Origin: Arthrinium phaeospermum
Lineage: Eukaryota; Ascomycota; Sordariomycetes; Amphisphaeriales; Apiosporaceae
DNA: 64,000 nt
NCBI GenBank assembly: GCA_006503535.1
Contig: QYRS01000003.1
Coordinates: 2,232,001-2,296,000, forward strand
Reading direction: 5' to 3'
Translations under genes and position numbers: made by a program
The notes under the pieces: generated by a model
What the model was told of the DNA's origin: nothing
Databases searched by the model: none
What the model saw: only the letters and a program-made list of their open reading frames with translations
Shown here: in pieces, positions 47,512-57,101 of the stretch
Numbering within the stretch: position 1 is the stretch's first letter
Layout of the letters: the number at the start of each line of letters is the position of its first letter

Positions 47512-48614
47512 TCACGCTGCACCATCAAACTCGAACTTACTGCTTTCCTTCAACCACGTCTCAAGATCCTGTAAATCTGGCTCCTGCCTCCGCAGGGCTT
47601 CGATGTCAACCCCATACTAAAACAATGCAGGTTAGCTCTGGATCTAGGTCGTATTCAAGGTTGAGCCGCGCCTATCAGCAAAGGCGGCGAGGGAGAATAT
47701 CGTGCTTTACCGGGGCCTGCCACGAGACTTACCCCTTTTTCCTCAAAGAACCGGAACATGGTGCCGACCTCCCCGATGGCCCACCGCACCCCCTTGCCCA
47801 CGATCCACGGTGCCTGCGGCATCTCCCTCTGCCCGCCGCCGACCCTGCAGAAGACGTCGCGCGCCTCCTCGTAGCGCAGCTCCTGGCCCGCGAGCCCGAT
47901 GGCGCGGTTCGACCCCAGGGCGGCGTCGTTGGGACCCGCCAGCAGGGCCTTGGCGCCGAACAGGCCGATGTCCCGCACGCTGACCAACTGCAGCGACCGC
48001 TCAGCCGGCATCGTGGCCCACATGCTCGCGAAGACGGGGCCGAACAGGGACCCCGGGTTCAGGTTGTCCATGAAGGCCACGGGCCGCAAGATGGTGTATT
48101 TGATGGCTTCCGGCGACGACTTCTGGGCTTTCTGAGCGTCGCACAGGTCGCGCAGGCGCACCTCGATCTCGTGCTTCGACTTGAAGTGCGCGATCTCGGT
48201 CGGTTCGTTCCACGAGGCGGCGTCGCCGCCCCGGTCCACGGACGAGAAGACGATGTGCTGGACCTTGCTCTCAGAGGATGAGAAGACATGGTCCAGGAGC
48301 GGCAGCGCCTGCGCCGCCTCGTCGGGCGGCGTCGTGTATAGGAACACGGAGGTGATGTCCGGGTGCGCCGCCAAAATGGGCGCCGGGTCTTTGGTGTCGC
48401 CCTGTACGACTGTCAAGTCCAAGGACGGGTACTTGGACGCCAGGGCCTGGGCCTTGGGCGAGTCCGTAGCTGACCGTGTCAGGGCGAGGATCTTGGGGCG
48501 TGGAGAGTTCGCGGCATTGCTTTCCGGTAAGAGCTTGGACAGGGCGGCGAGGACAGCGCCGCCTTGTTGGCCGGTCGCTCCGACGATGAGAAAGGTGCGC
48601 GGGCTGTTGTTCAT
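47512..48614 (-). CDS. NmrA-like NAD(P)-binding protein
   Basis: Two exons (48614-47733 and 47616-47512) across a 116-nt intron (donor GTAAGT, acceptor TTTTAG), phase 0; 328 aa. The N-terminus FLIVGATGQQGGAVLAAL holds the Rossmann glycine motif GxTGxxG of atypical short-chain dehydrogenases. It is followed by the strands and loops of the NmrA family (VVQGDTKD, SVFLYTTPP, HIVFSSVDRGG, YTILRPVAFMDN). NmrA-like proteins bind NAD(P) and act mainly as redox sensors or regulators, though some are reductases; the typical catalytic YxxxK is not evident. The last exon encodes YGVDIEALRRQEPDLQ and a helical tail. Without the splice the frame would run into unrelated sequence to 47655. Cytosolic. Confidence 0.9.
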
Positions 48615-49289
48615 ATTACTGTTTGAAGAATTGACCTTCTTTGGGTAAAGACAGCTTGGATTTGAGTAGGTAACAATAGGTCTCGGATCGGGACTGAGAT
48701 TTCTCTCGTAGACTATGGAGTGACTGGGGGAAAGATTGAGATCCAAATGCTTCCGTTTACAAAGTGTCTTGGATCGAAGGACGGGTCGTATTTCGTCCGT
48801 GGACCGTCTGAAGTGGATTCGTAGAGCGGCAGCTCCTCGTAGAAACCGGTGAGGGGGCGGCTCTGTCATGAGGTCATCCTGGTGTTTCCCCAGCGCCCGG
48901 TCCGGGGGTGGCGCCGTTGCCTTCGGGACCGAAGCCAGGGAACATGTGGGGTATGAGCCTGGAAACCAACCACCTACATCATCAACCGGATCTTAATTTA
49001 GGCGAGTTGATTACTATTCCACGTCTATCGCATCATCTATTAATAGGCAGCGTGCAACTACTGGATCATCTCTAGGTGCCCCTTGATTAGGTAATTTGGC
49101 GGGTACCATTGGGGCTGAATGATCAAAGACTTGAAGGCAACACATTAGAACGAGTCAAATTATATAGATAACGAGAGATACTATTCAATCGCATAGTTTC
49201 TGGGCCAGCCTATCTCTGCCAAAGACCGATTATGTACCTCCCCGACTGCTAGGCTGCCGACTAGCAACAGACAAGACAGCTGGGACCCC
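48615..49289. other. intergenic, nothing recognised
   Basis: Upstream of the NmrA-like gene; AT-richer from about 48980 to 49260. No gene seen. Confidence 0.5.
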
Positions 49290-49816
49290 TCAAGGGCAGT
49301 CATCGCATTCGACACAATGCACGTACCAAACATAGTAGGCCGTCAAGTCCAGCACCGGCGTGGAGCCGTTCGTGGGAGCGGCAGCAAGGCTCTCGCCTTC
49401 TTTGCAGCCAGGATGCTCGTGGCTTGCGAACAGAAGACCAAGTCAGCATCGGGTTCCCGAAGAAGAGAGAGAGGAAGATGGTGATGCAAAAGGGTCAATC
49501 AGGTCAGAAACTCACTCCCAGAACGTGCAAGACGTGCCCGCCTTGCCACGGAACGACGAGAGGCCTGGGTGTGCGAGGTAGAAGGCCGGCAGCGTGTAGC
49601 AGTAGTCTAGATTGAAGACATAGCCTTCACACTGGCCGGTGAGGTTGACTCCGTTGCAGATCTCCTGTTTGTTAAGGTAAGCGCCGGCCACATACATGGC
49701 CATTGCCTGGACAGATTGCGTACAGGGCTGCCCGCTTTGGGACTGAAGCCCGAGGCTTGTGGGGAGGCGGCGGCGGTTGCGAGGTACGCCGAGAACAATG
49801 CCGCAATCGGCTTCAT
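49290..49816 (-). CDS. small secreted Cys-rich protein, one-base frameshift
   Basis: Exon 1 49816-49516 and exon 2 49422-49290, intron 93 nt (donor GTGAGT, acceptor GCAAG). MKPIAALFSAYLATAAAS is a clear signal peptide. After it the literal frame degenerates, while the neighbouring frame carries a coherent Cys-rich domain (QPCTQSV, EICNGVNLTGQC, LDYCYTLPAFY, TSCTFW) that splices into exon 2 (HPGCKEGE to HCVECDDCP and stop). One extra G in the GGG at 49749-49751 (plus-strand CCC) unites all parts into 144 aa. Nine or so Cys suggest a disulfide-stabilised exported protein of effector-like or surface type; no family recognised. MYT three codons upstream is an alternative start. The restored frame closing precisely through the intron supports the model. 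Confidence 0.65.
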
Positions 49817-50711
49817 GGTGTACATGTAAGGGGTAGTAGAGGTGCCAGATAATCCGTGTATGAAACTGTAGTTGGATGTCCAATAATTTGTCGAGGTGTG
49901 ATGAGTTGGACGCTCGTCGTATCCAGCTCAAGTCAAAGGTTTCGTGCTGGTATAAATGTGTGGCAAGAAGAATTCTGGAGGTCTTGCTTTCGTTGATTCG
50001 GATAGGAGTCAATTTTGAATATGCAGGCCGGTGAGGAGAATACGAGAGTGTGTGCGACGGCATCCCTCGAGATCATTGGTGCCAACCATCGCTTGGCAAC
50101 TTCACAGCAGCACCTGTCTCATTTGCATCGTACTTCGGGTCTGGTTCCTCGGAATTGTGTCAAGGTAGTACCATATGACGATGCGAGGGAAGTCCTAACT
50201 CGATGCGGTGATGTAGGTTTGACGTGTAAAGTGGATGTTGGGAATTCTTAGCAAAGTAATTAATTAGAGAAGTGACGGGCTCCCACCCTGCCGGAGGCAC
50301 TTGCCTGTTTGTGACTACTTAATACCTGACTGGCAAAGCTACCCCGGGTACCGGATTGAAGTCACTATGCTGGGTTTGGTAGGTGCATCGATGTAGTTAG
50401 GCTGGTCCACTTCAACAAGACTGAGAGATACGTCGTTGTGTGCATTGTATTGTCATTATCATGTGTACACATGTCTCATATATTCGTCCATATTGTACAG
50501 AAGTCATGTCTCTTTCCCTCATCCCAGAACAAAATCATTAATCTCCAATCCCATTGTCCAAACCGTTCCCTGTAAATTCTGCTGATATCCTCTCGATACC
50601 ATGAGCCCTCCATCGCCAGCGCCTGGATTTGTCTCGCGGAATGACGAAGGCTTCAGGTCCCAGCAATGACCAAGTCTCATCCGAACACCATGTTTTCCCC
50701 TTTTTCTCCCC
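49817..50711. other. intergenic, nothing recognised
   Basis: Between the small secreted gene and the 3' end of the Gln-rich orphan. Short open frames only. Confidence 0.5.
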
Positions 50712-51947
50712 TTAATGCCGTCTCTCCCGGAGACGAGAAGCTTCTCCGGAGAGGGGAGGAGATATGTTGCCTTTGGCATCATCCCGTCCCTCTAGCCCGC
50801 CCCGACGGCTGCTGTACCTGCCAGGACTGTCCGAGATAAGCCACATGTTGGCCTTTTTGACCAGGCGCTTGAGCACGCTGCGTCGCCTTTTGGGCTTGGG
50901 TTCGGGCTTGTACGTGGCGGTAATCCCATGCCGTTCGAGCCAAGTACCCCCAGTCGACTGCTCTACGTAGCAACCGTCGTTGAACTCTTGGGGCTCTTGC
51001 TGCTGCTGCTGCTGCTGCCTCTGCTGTCGCTGTGGCGCGATTTCGTTTGTTTGACACGTTCGTTGTTGCTGGCTTTGACGTTGATATTGGAGCTGGGAAG
51101 TATCAGACGACTGCCCTGGGTTACCAAGTATGTCGCCTTGTTGGGGCTCCTGCTGCTGTGGCCTGGGGACCTCCGTTAGGCGTACTAGCTGATGTTCGCG
51201 GTTACGTTCAAGCCGGGGCATACCTTTTGTTGATTCCTCTGGGTAACGAACAGGCTTGGCTTGGAACTGCTGCTGCCCGCGCACTTGTTGCACGGCTGGC
51301 GAGTCCATGAGGGAACCCAATGGGGATGACTGCCAATGACAAGTACGATGGTTGCTTTTGCTGTTACTGTCGGGTGCTGCGCGTTGTTCCCAGCTGTTGT
51401 TCATGGCGGCAGCAGCCGCAGAAATAGTGTCACTGCTCGATGACGAGCTTTGTGTGATGTGGCTGGGGCTGTGGTTGTAGTCGACGTAGAAGTGTCGCTC
51501 ATTCACCTCTTCCCCCTCCACGAGAATGATAGTGAGGACAGACTCGAAGAAGGCTCGGAACTCGAGGTGTAGCTTCACATTGTGATAATCTCCGTTGATA
51601 CTGGGGATCCCCGAGCTAACAAGTTCGAAGAATTGATCCACCAGGGCTTTGTGTTTCTTGATGAAATCGGGTCTGACGTAGGCTTCCAGGCGGATTTCGA
51701 AGTCCTCCTTGGTGTCTACCAGCCACGGACTGTGCTCCATGTGCTGCATGATGAACTGGGCTCGTTCGCGGGGACTTAGGTCGTTGCCGAGCCAGGCCCT
51801 TGGGAGCGAGTGTTGCCGATCTATGTAGCGTAGATCTGTGATAATGTCGACCATTTGGTGACTGAGATTGTGTAGAAGAAAGGTGGGATCCCAAGCCCAG
51901 AACGGGCATGGGAACTCCGGAAGATTCTTGTTCATTTGACGAGACAT
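50712..51947 (-). CDS. Gln-rich orphan protein, unknown function
   Basis: Uninterrupted frame from ATG 51947 (MSRQMNKNL) to 50712, 411 aa; the frame is open 23 codons upstream too. The first ~150 residues look folded and helical (WDPTFLLHNLSHQMVDIIT, EDFEIRLEAYVRPDFIKKH, LVDQFFELVSSG, LEFRAFFESVLTIILVEGEE). The rest is low complexity: Ser and Ala runs, then long Gln-rich stretches coded by CAG/CAA repeats (CTG/TGT-rich on the plus strand near 51.0 kb). It ends with WLERHGITATYKPEP and a basic KPKRRRSVLKRLVKKA, a plausible nuclear or nucleic-acid/lipid-binding tail. No known domain or signal peptide. Like the 38.4 kb orphan it is probably taxonomically restricted; the two do not align by eye. 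Confidence 0.7.
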   Translation of the reverse strand: MSRQMNKNLPEFPCPFWAWDPTFLLHNLSHQMVDIITDLRYIDRQHSLPRAWLGNDLSPRERAQFIMQHMEHSPWLVDTKEDFEIRLEAYVRPDFIKKHKALVDQFFELVSSGIPSINGDYHNVKLHLEFRAFFESVLTIILVEGEEVNERHFYVDYNHSPSHITQSSSSSSDTISAAAAAMNNSWEQRAAPDSNSKSNHRTCHWQSSPLGSLMDSPAVQQVRGQQQFQAKPVRYPEESTKGMPRLERNREHQLVRLTEVPRPQQQEPQQGDILGNPGQSSDTSQLQYQRQSQQQRTCQTNEIAPQRQQRQQQQQQQEPQEFNDGCYVEQSTGGTWLERHGITATYKPEPKPKRRRSVLKRLVKKANMWLISDSPGRYSSRRGGLEGRDDAKGNISPPLSGEASRLRERRH

Positions 51948-52192
51948 TGTTGTCGTAGAGTGGCTTGAGAGAGGCCAATGAATGGATATGGCCGGACAGA
52001 TATCGACAGTGACCACAAAATTTGTGATAAGAGGCTACTATAAGTGGTAGGCTTGATACTATTGATGGTATCAGATGGAGGCAGGTGGTCGAATCTGTGC
52101 AAAGAGGGTATCGAGGAGTAGACTTCGGGTTGAATTTGTATCTTTATGTATAGTGCTTTGAAATAAAAATCGAGGAAAGAGCAGAGAGGGAT

Positions 52193-52200
52193 TATTTATA
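52193..52200 (-). promoter_or_regulatory. possible TATA box of the Gln-rich orphan
   Basis: TATAAATA on the minus strand about 246-253 nt upstream of the ATG. Confidence 0.4.
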
Positions 52201-53245
52201 GTATGCGAATTTCCCATCTGAAAAGCTTTCTCCGTTTACTGTGTGAAATAGAGCACGAAAAGTTCGGGTCAGGCAGTAGGATCGTATAGCTTTTCGGGCG
52301 ATAAGAACCATCCTCTCAACAGCCAAAGTATAATATGACTATGGGCCGTTTGACTCACCAAAGATTTTATCAGCGAATTCGAATAGGACTGCATGTTGGT
52401 TCCTGTGTAAACAGCTGCCCGGTACGATGGCCATCTTCTCGTTAAGGTTTGGATTCTCAAGGCCTCTCATCATCTGGAGTCATACTCACAGGAGAATACC
52501 GCTAGGTAATACAACGGGAGATGGCCGCGGATCGAAAACGGATGGCCTTTTAGGCAGTGAAACCCGTGACACTATTACAGACGACCGTAATAAAGAGCCA
52601 ATACCATGAGAGCAATAACCCAGTCTCGGGTTTCCTAGTATTGTTTGCGTCGTTCGACGTCTAGTCAGGTGGTTGCCAAATTTGAATATGTTCGGGTCAA
52701 TATAAAGTTCAAACATATAGGGAACGTTGCAAACTTTCTTGTCACCAACCCCTTTTCAGACCTGCCCTCTAATTGCCAGACTCTGGTAGCCATGACGGGC
52801 CAAAATGAACGAATAAAGTAGAGAAACGTAGAGGACGGTAATGAAGACTTGGTCAGGGACGCTGTAGGGCCAGTTTTGGGCATTTTCCCCTAATCGGGAC
52901 CAATGTGATGGAAATTATGCGATCTCACGTATGACTCGATAATTGCACTCATGGACATTCATCTATTTGGAACTAACGTTATCGGTACATTTTCAGTTGC
53001 CAGCAAGTACTAATCCGAACAATCTGGAGCTCCTACAACCCGACTCCCGTATCGTACACCCCTGAGTCCGTGGAATCATCTTACACCACGCCAGCTACCT
53101 GCCCTTTTGTAACCCCCAGAAGGCAGAAGGAAAAACGGCCAGTTTTTCTTTCATTAGTCCACATCTAGTAACTGCAGGATTCAAATCACCTGCCCCACGG
53201 CAGGAGCACAACAGGCAACCTGTTTTGGTCCGGAGCCCGTTCACC
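52201..53245. other. intergenic, nothing recognised
   Basis: Upstream of the Gln-rich orphan and downstream of the HTH-like gene. No gene or RNA recognised. Confidence 0.5.
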
Positions 53246-54438
53246 CTAGTAGAAGCCCGTACTCGGCCTGCCAAACTCGTCAAAGTAGACTCCCCGGCTT
53301 CTGGAGGAGAAAACAAAACTAGCAAAAGTCGAGGGGTGAGCTATCCGTGTCGAAAGACTAGGGGTACGAACAAAACCGTTGGTTTGGAGAGTTGGGCTGC
53401 GTAAGTATGCAGCAAGAGCAATGAAGTATATGCAATTGGAGGGAGGGGAGAGAATGGGGAAAACTTCACTGATATACAGCATTTCACTCACCTCGTCCCG
53501 TTGTGCACGTTGCGGTCGATCCCGTCAATGTAAATGTCCTCCATGGTCTGGCGGTGCTCGCTCTCGGGCTGGCCGCGCGCCAGCCGCAGCTTCTCAAAGT
53601 AGACGTAGGCGGCGTAGTAGACGCACGACTTGATGCCGGCCCGCGAGCCCCGGGCGGTCCGGAAGTCGGTCAGCTGCTTGGGCTGGATGGCCTTGCCCTT
53701 GGACGTGTGCAGCTGCGCGAACAGCGTGCGGCGGAACTCGGCCTCGGTAAGGCCCGGCGTCTTGCGGAGGTGCGCGTTGATCTTGTGCCGGATCTCGTCG
53801 CACGTGTCGAAGATGGGGACCTTGTCCTCCTCCTCGCCGTCGAGGTGGATGTCGCTGATGTCGGGGAGACCGCCGCCGCCGCCGCCGCCACTACCCCCGG
53901 CGGAACCCTTGGCCTTGGTCGTCGCCTTTGTCCCGGACGTCGGCGAGGACGAGTTCGGAGAGGGAAGATGCGATCCCTCCGGCTCGTCAGCAGCGGCGGC
54001 GGCGGCGGCAGCAGCAGCGTCGGCCTCCTTCTTTTGACGCTTTCGCACGTCAGGCATCTTCAACCCGGCCTCCTCTCGCTGCTGGAACCAGATCCAGGCC
54101 TTAGCATAGACAGAGCTCCCCGACACGTTCGAGGTGCGAGATTGGGTAAGGAAGCGGTTCAGGGTGTTTGTGTTGGTCCCCACGGCGCGGCAGAACTCGG
54201 ACTTGGTCATGATGCCCGAGTCAAACAGTTTGTTGACGCGGCCCCGTAGCGTAGCCGGCGAGGGCAGGTGCAGGTCGACATAGTACTCAGGGCTATAGAC
54301 ACCATTGAGATCCTGCTTGTAGGCGGCGATCTCCTCTTCCAGCGTGAGCTCCGGCGCCTCTGATTTCCGCTTCTTGCTGCCGGGGGCAACCGGTGCCCCT
54401 GCCTTGGGCTTGGTGGCTCCTTTGGTTGCAGGTGCCAT
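53246..54438 (-). CDS. fungal two-module DNA-binding-like protein (DUF7726-type)
   Basis: Two exons (54438-53492 and 53300-53246) over a 191-nt intron (donor GTGAGT, acceptor TCCAG); 333 aa, the last exon adding SRGVYFDEFGRPSTGFY. Two related helical modules are visible. The first (about residues 55-125) reads RGRVNKLFDSG..TKSEF ending VYAKAWIWFQQRE; the second (about 215-295) reads RHKINAHLRKTPGLTEAEF ending VYYAAYVYFEKLR. Both resemble a short helix-turn-helix type fold of a widespread fungal domain that I believe is DUF7726; the number is from memory. A basic N-terminus (KGATKPKAG, SKKRKSE) and a KRQKK cluster suggest nuclear localisation. Modules are linked by poly-Ala and poly-Gly runs coded by GC-rich repeats. 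A regulatory or chromatin role is inference. Confidence 0.78.
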
Positions 54439-55172
54439 TGTGTTTCCTCAATGCAATGGATATGCTATTGGAACTTGTTCCTCTCGCAATCGGTTGCGGT
54501 TGATGTTCAGTAATGGAATTGAATTGAATTGAGAAAGCCTTCAGTCTTGAGGAGCGCGATGATCAGACGCGTGGGGTCATTTCACGTGTCGGGTCCTGTC
54601 GCATCGCCAAAGATGGGATGAAGGAGGCTCGTGCGGCGACGGCCATGGGATGACGGGAGATCAACATCATTGTTTCCACCGCCACCCCAATTTAATTGGA
54701 ACGCATATGGAACCTGGAACAAAAGGTTTAACTTGGACCCCAGATCTGGGGATGACCATATTGCTCTCAAGATCTCTTTTTTTGCTCGCCAGGAGAAGGG
54801 TTCTGAAATCAATATTCGCCGACCCATGGTGCGTGCATGTAGTGTCGCGGCCAACTCTCGAGGTTGCTGGCAGATGTCTAACAGGGGGTAGTCGTAATTG
54901 CATCGTACTCATTGACATACCATCGAAACATATTGTACTGGCGCTATCTCGAATCCGATGCAGAATATATCACCATCGTCACTGCTTTGTTTGGGATGGG
55001 CGTGACACGGATTTGAACATGCTGCAACCATATAACTCCATCGCTTGCTTTTATTCCAGTGCACGCGACTCTACCCCTTCAAATCCTCTTTTGATATACC
55101 CTAGTCCAAGTGCCGAAAGAAAAGAGAATGTAGATAATAATAATAGTAATAAGACTAAATTTTATGAAAATG
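54439..55172. other. intergenic, nothing recognised
   Basis: Promoter side of the HTH-like gene and 3' flank of the type II membrane protein gene. A T-arm-like string near 55.0 kb was examined and rejected as tRNA. Confidence 0.5.
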
Positions 55173-56249
55173 TCAAAGTAGTACAGCAAAGGACCAATTT
55201 ATATCGGTCTCGTGAGACTGCATAAGCTTGCTCTTGAGCCAACACCGGTGCTCGTAGCCCGTGTCGCCCTCCATGTAGCCCCAGCCGGCGCCGGTGCACC
55301 CGTAGGTGCCCGCGCAGTTGGTCATGCAGTCGAGCATGCTCTGCGTCGTGACCTGCTTCAGATCGACGCCCCCGGTGTCGCCCGTGTAGTCGACCCCGCA
55401 GACGCGGAGGAAGCGCTTGGTGGAGCCGGGAACCTGGTACTCCGTCCCGTTCGCGGCGGGGCAGTCGAGTTTGCCTGCCGTGGCGGCCGGGTTGGTCGAT
55501 GATGACGTCGGGCTGGCTGTTGTCGTCGCCGTGGTGGTGACAGTAGCTGATGTCGTGAGGCTGGGGGAGGTTGTTGAAGACGCCCCGCTCGATACAGGCG
55601 CAGCAGCCTCCGATGACTTAGATGTGTTCTTCCCTACCCCTACGCCGACGCCAACAGCGACGACAACAATAACCAGACCAACCAAGAGGCCGATCAGCAT
55701 GTAGAACCTCGACTTCCTCATCCCACAGACCCTTGTTGTCGACTTCCTACTCCACGTGTCGGATGCGGTCGTCAAGGACGGAAGCGGGAGCTCATTCTTG
55801 CCGCCCAAGGGGATAGGGAACCGCCCCTCTGCAGGGGGCAAGCCCTCGGGCGGGACTTCGGGTGGTGTTGGGTCGCGCAGCCATGACGCGGGGCCCAGCC
55901 GGGACAGCCGTTTGGAGGCTCTAGAAGAGGCCGCGGCTGCTGGGGCAAAGTAGGCCTCCGAGGCCGTCTTTAACTCGTTGAAATCGCGCTTCGCGAAGAA
56001 GTCGAAACCTCGGAACTCGACCGGCGGCGACTGTGCCGCCGCTCCTCCTTTTGGCGCCGCCGCCGCCGCCGCCGATGTGGCTACTGGCGGCGGGGACCTG
56101 ATTTCTCTCGTTTGGTGACGGGGTAGCTGCTGTTGTTTGGCCACGGGCGGCGACTGCGATGGTGCTGGCGGTAGTGGCGTGCTCGCCGCATTCGCCGGCC
56201 TCCCGCCCCCCGGTGGTGGCGGGTCGCCTAGACGGTCCGTCTTCTCCAT
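55173..56249 (-). CDS. type II membrane protein with Cys-rich ectodomain
   Basis: Single exon, 358 aa. Residues 1-180 are Pro/Ala/Ser-rich and lack a signal peptide, but include a conserved-looking FRGFDFFAKRDFNELK segment. One membrane span (about 183-206, FYMLIGLLVGLVIVVVAVG) follows the basic GMRKSR, so by the positive-inside rule the N-terminus is cytosolic. After it comes a Ser/Thr-rich stalk, likely O-glycosylated, and a Cys-rich domain (about 265-358: LDCPAANGTEY, FLRVCGVDY, MLDCMTNCAGTYGCTGAGW, HRCWLK). The Cys pattern and the CxxxCAxxxGCxGAxW block resemble the PAN/Apple-like modules common in filamentous fungal surface proteins, which bind carbohydrate or protein. Expected at the plasma membrane with the Cys domain outside. 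The specific ligand is unknown. Confidence 0.82.
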   Translation of the reverse strand: MEKTDRLGDPPPPGGGRPANAASTPLPPAPSQSPPVAKQQQLPRHQTREIRSPPPVATSAAAAAAPKGGAAAQSPPVEFRGFDFFAKRDFNELKTASEAYFAPAAAASSRASKRLSRLGPASWLRDPTPPEVPPEGLPPAEGRFPIPLGGKNELPLPSLTTASDTWSRKSTTRVCGMRKSRFYMLIGLLVGLVIVVVAVGVGVGVGKNTSKSSEAAAPVSSGASSTTSPSLTTSATVTTTATTTASPTSSSTNPAATAGKLDCPAANGTEYQVPGSTKRFLRVCGVDYTGDTGGVDLKQVTTQSMLDCMTNCAGTYGCTGAGWGYMEGDTGYEHRCWLKSKLMQSHETDINWSFAVLL

Positions 56250-56729
56250 AGAAATGCCCCAACTAGCATTGCCGGGGTCCCATTGCTCGCCTCTCCGACT
56301 TCTGGTTGCCGTTCGTCGTCGTGATGGTATAAATCAGGCTTAAAGATCGGACGGCCGCCGAAAATTTGCGTGCCAGCAATGGGGAGGGACGAAGAGAATA
56401 GAGGAAGAGTGCGAGGGACTGCGAGGAGTGCGGAGGGCCCAGGACAAAGTCACATTTTGGGCGATGTGATGGTGTGTTACTTTCGCGAGTCGCTTAGGTT
56501 GCCTGTCCGGGTCCAGGAACCATGCCAATTGCAATCTCGTAAAGCCCGCTCTGACCGGGGTTGGTTTTCCCTATCAGGCATCGCTTCCAGGACTATCTGT
56601 TGCAACCCTGCCAATAGCTCCTCTCAATTGCGTCAAATGTCAGCCAGCGACAAAAATCGCTTTTGACGATCATTCAGGAACTCTCCATATTCCGAGTCGG
56701 CGCATATCCAGGCGGGTTTCCTGCGAGTC
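56250..56729. other. intergenic, nothing recognised
   Basis: Promoter region of the type II membrane protein gene and 3' flank of the small secreted candidate. No other element recognised. Confidence 0.5.
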
Positions 56730-57101
56730 TTACTTAGGTACTTCAATGTCAGGATGGCAATTTGGGGGGATTTGCTCTGCGTAGGGTCTAAAGCAATAGA
56801 TGCTGAACCGCTGCGAGCACTTGAATGACAGGTCGCCGAGGTTGGTCACGGCCCCCATCTGCCAAGCGAGGTCGGTCGGTGCCAGGGTGCAGATGAAAAT
56901 GCGGCTCTGAGCGTTGGCAGGTCGTTGGTGCACCGGAGCACATGGCTAAGACCGGGATAGATAGTAGGCTTCGCCCTTCCTGGGTTGAGTCAAGTCTGCC
57001 AGTGCAGTGCGGCCCAAACTCGAGGGATCCAGGCACCAGGAGGTACAGCACAGGAAGGAGGCCGCGCAGACTAGCAGGGCTGTCCTCAATTGGCGGACCA
57101 T
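56730..57101 (-). pseudogene. small secreted Cys-rich protein with in-frame TAG
   Basis: From ATG 57101 the frame gives MVRQLRTALLVCAASFLCC, a strong signal peptide, and continues to residue 51. TAG then follows at 56948-56946, after which the same frame stays open to TAA at 56730. The downstream part is protein-like with spaced Cys (RIFICTLAP, LSFKCSQRFSIYCFRPY, PPNCHPDIEVP). Signal peptide and Cys-rich end are thus in one frame, about 123 codons, broken by one stop. No intron of correct phase removes the stop. TAG could derive from CAG by a C-to-T at CpA. It may be a recently inactivated effector-like gene, or the two halves may be joined by an unusual intron. No family recognised. Confidence 0.4.

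Noticed and set aside
41353..48614. PhoD-like, MFS and NmrA-like genes as a secondary-metabolite cluster
   Set aside because: No backbone synthase, P450 or pathway regulator; intergenic spacing and housekeeping neighbours argue against a cluster.
54985..55070. tRNA-like string on the minus strand with a TTCAAATC T-loop-like core
   Set aside because: The T-stem does not pair with a 7-nt loop, no anticodon arm forms and the acceptor ends do not match.
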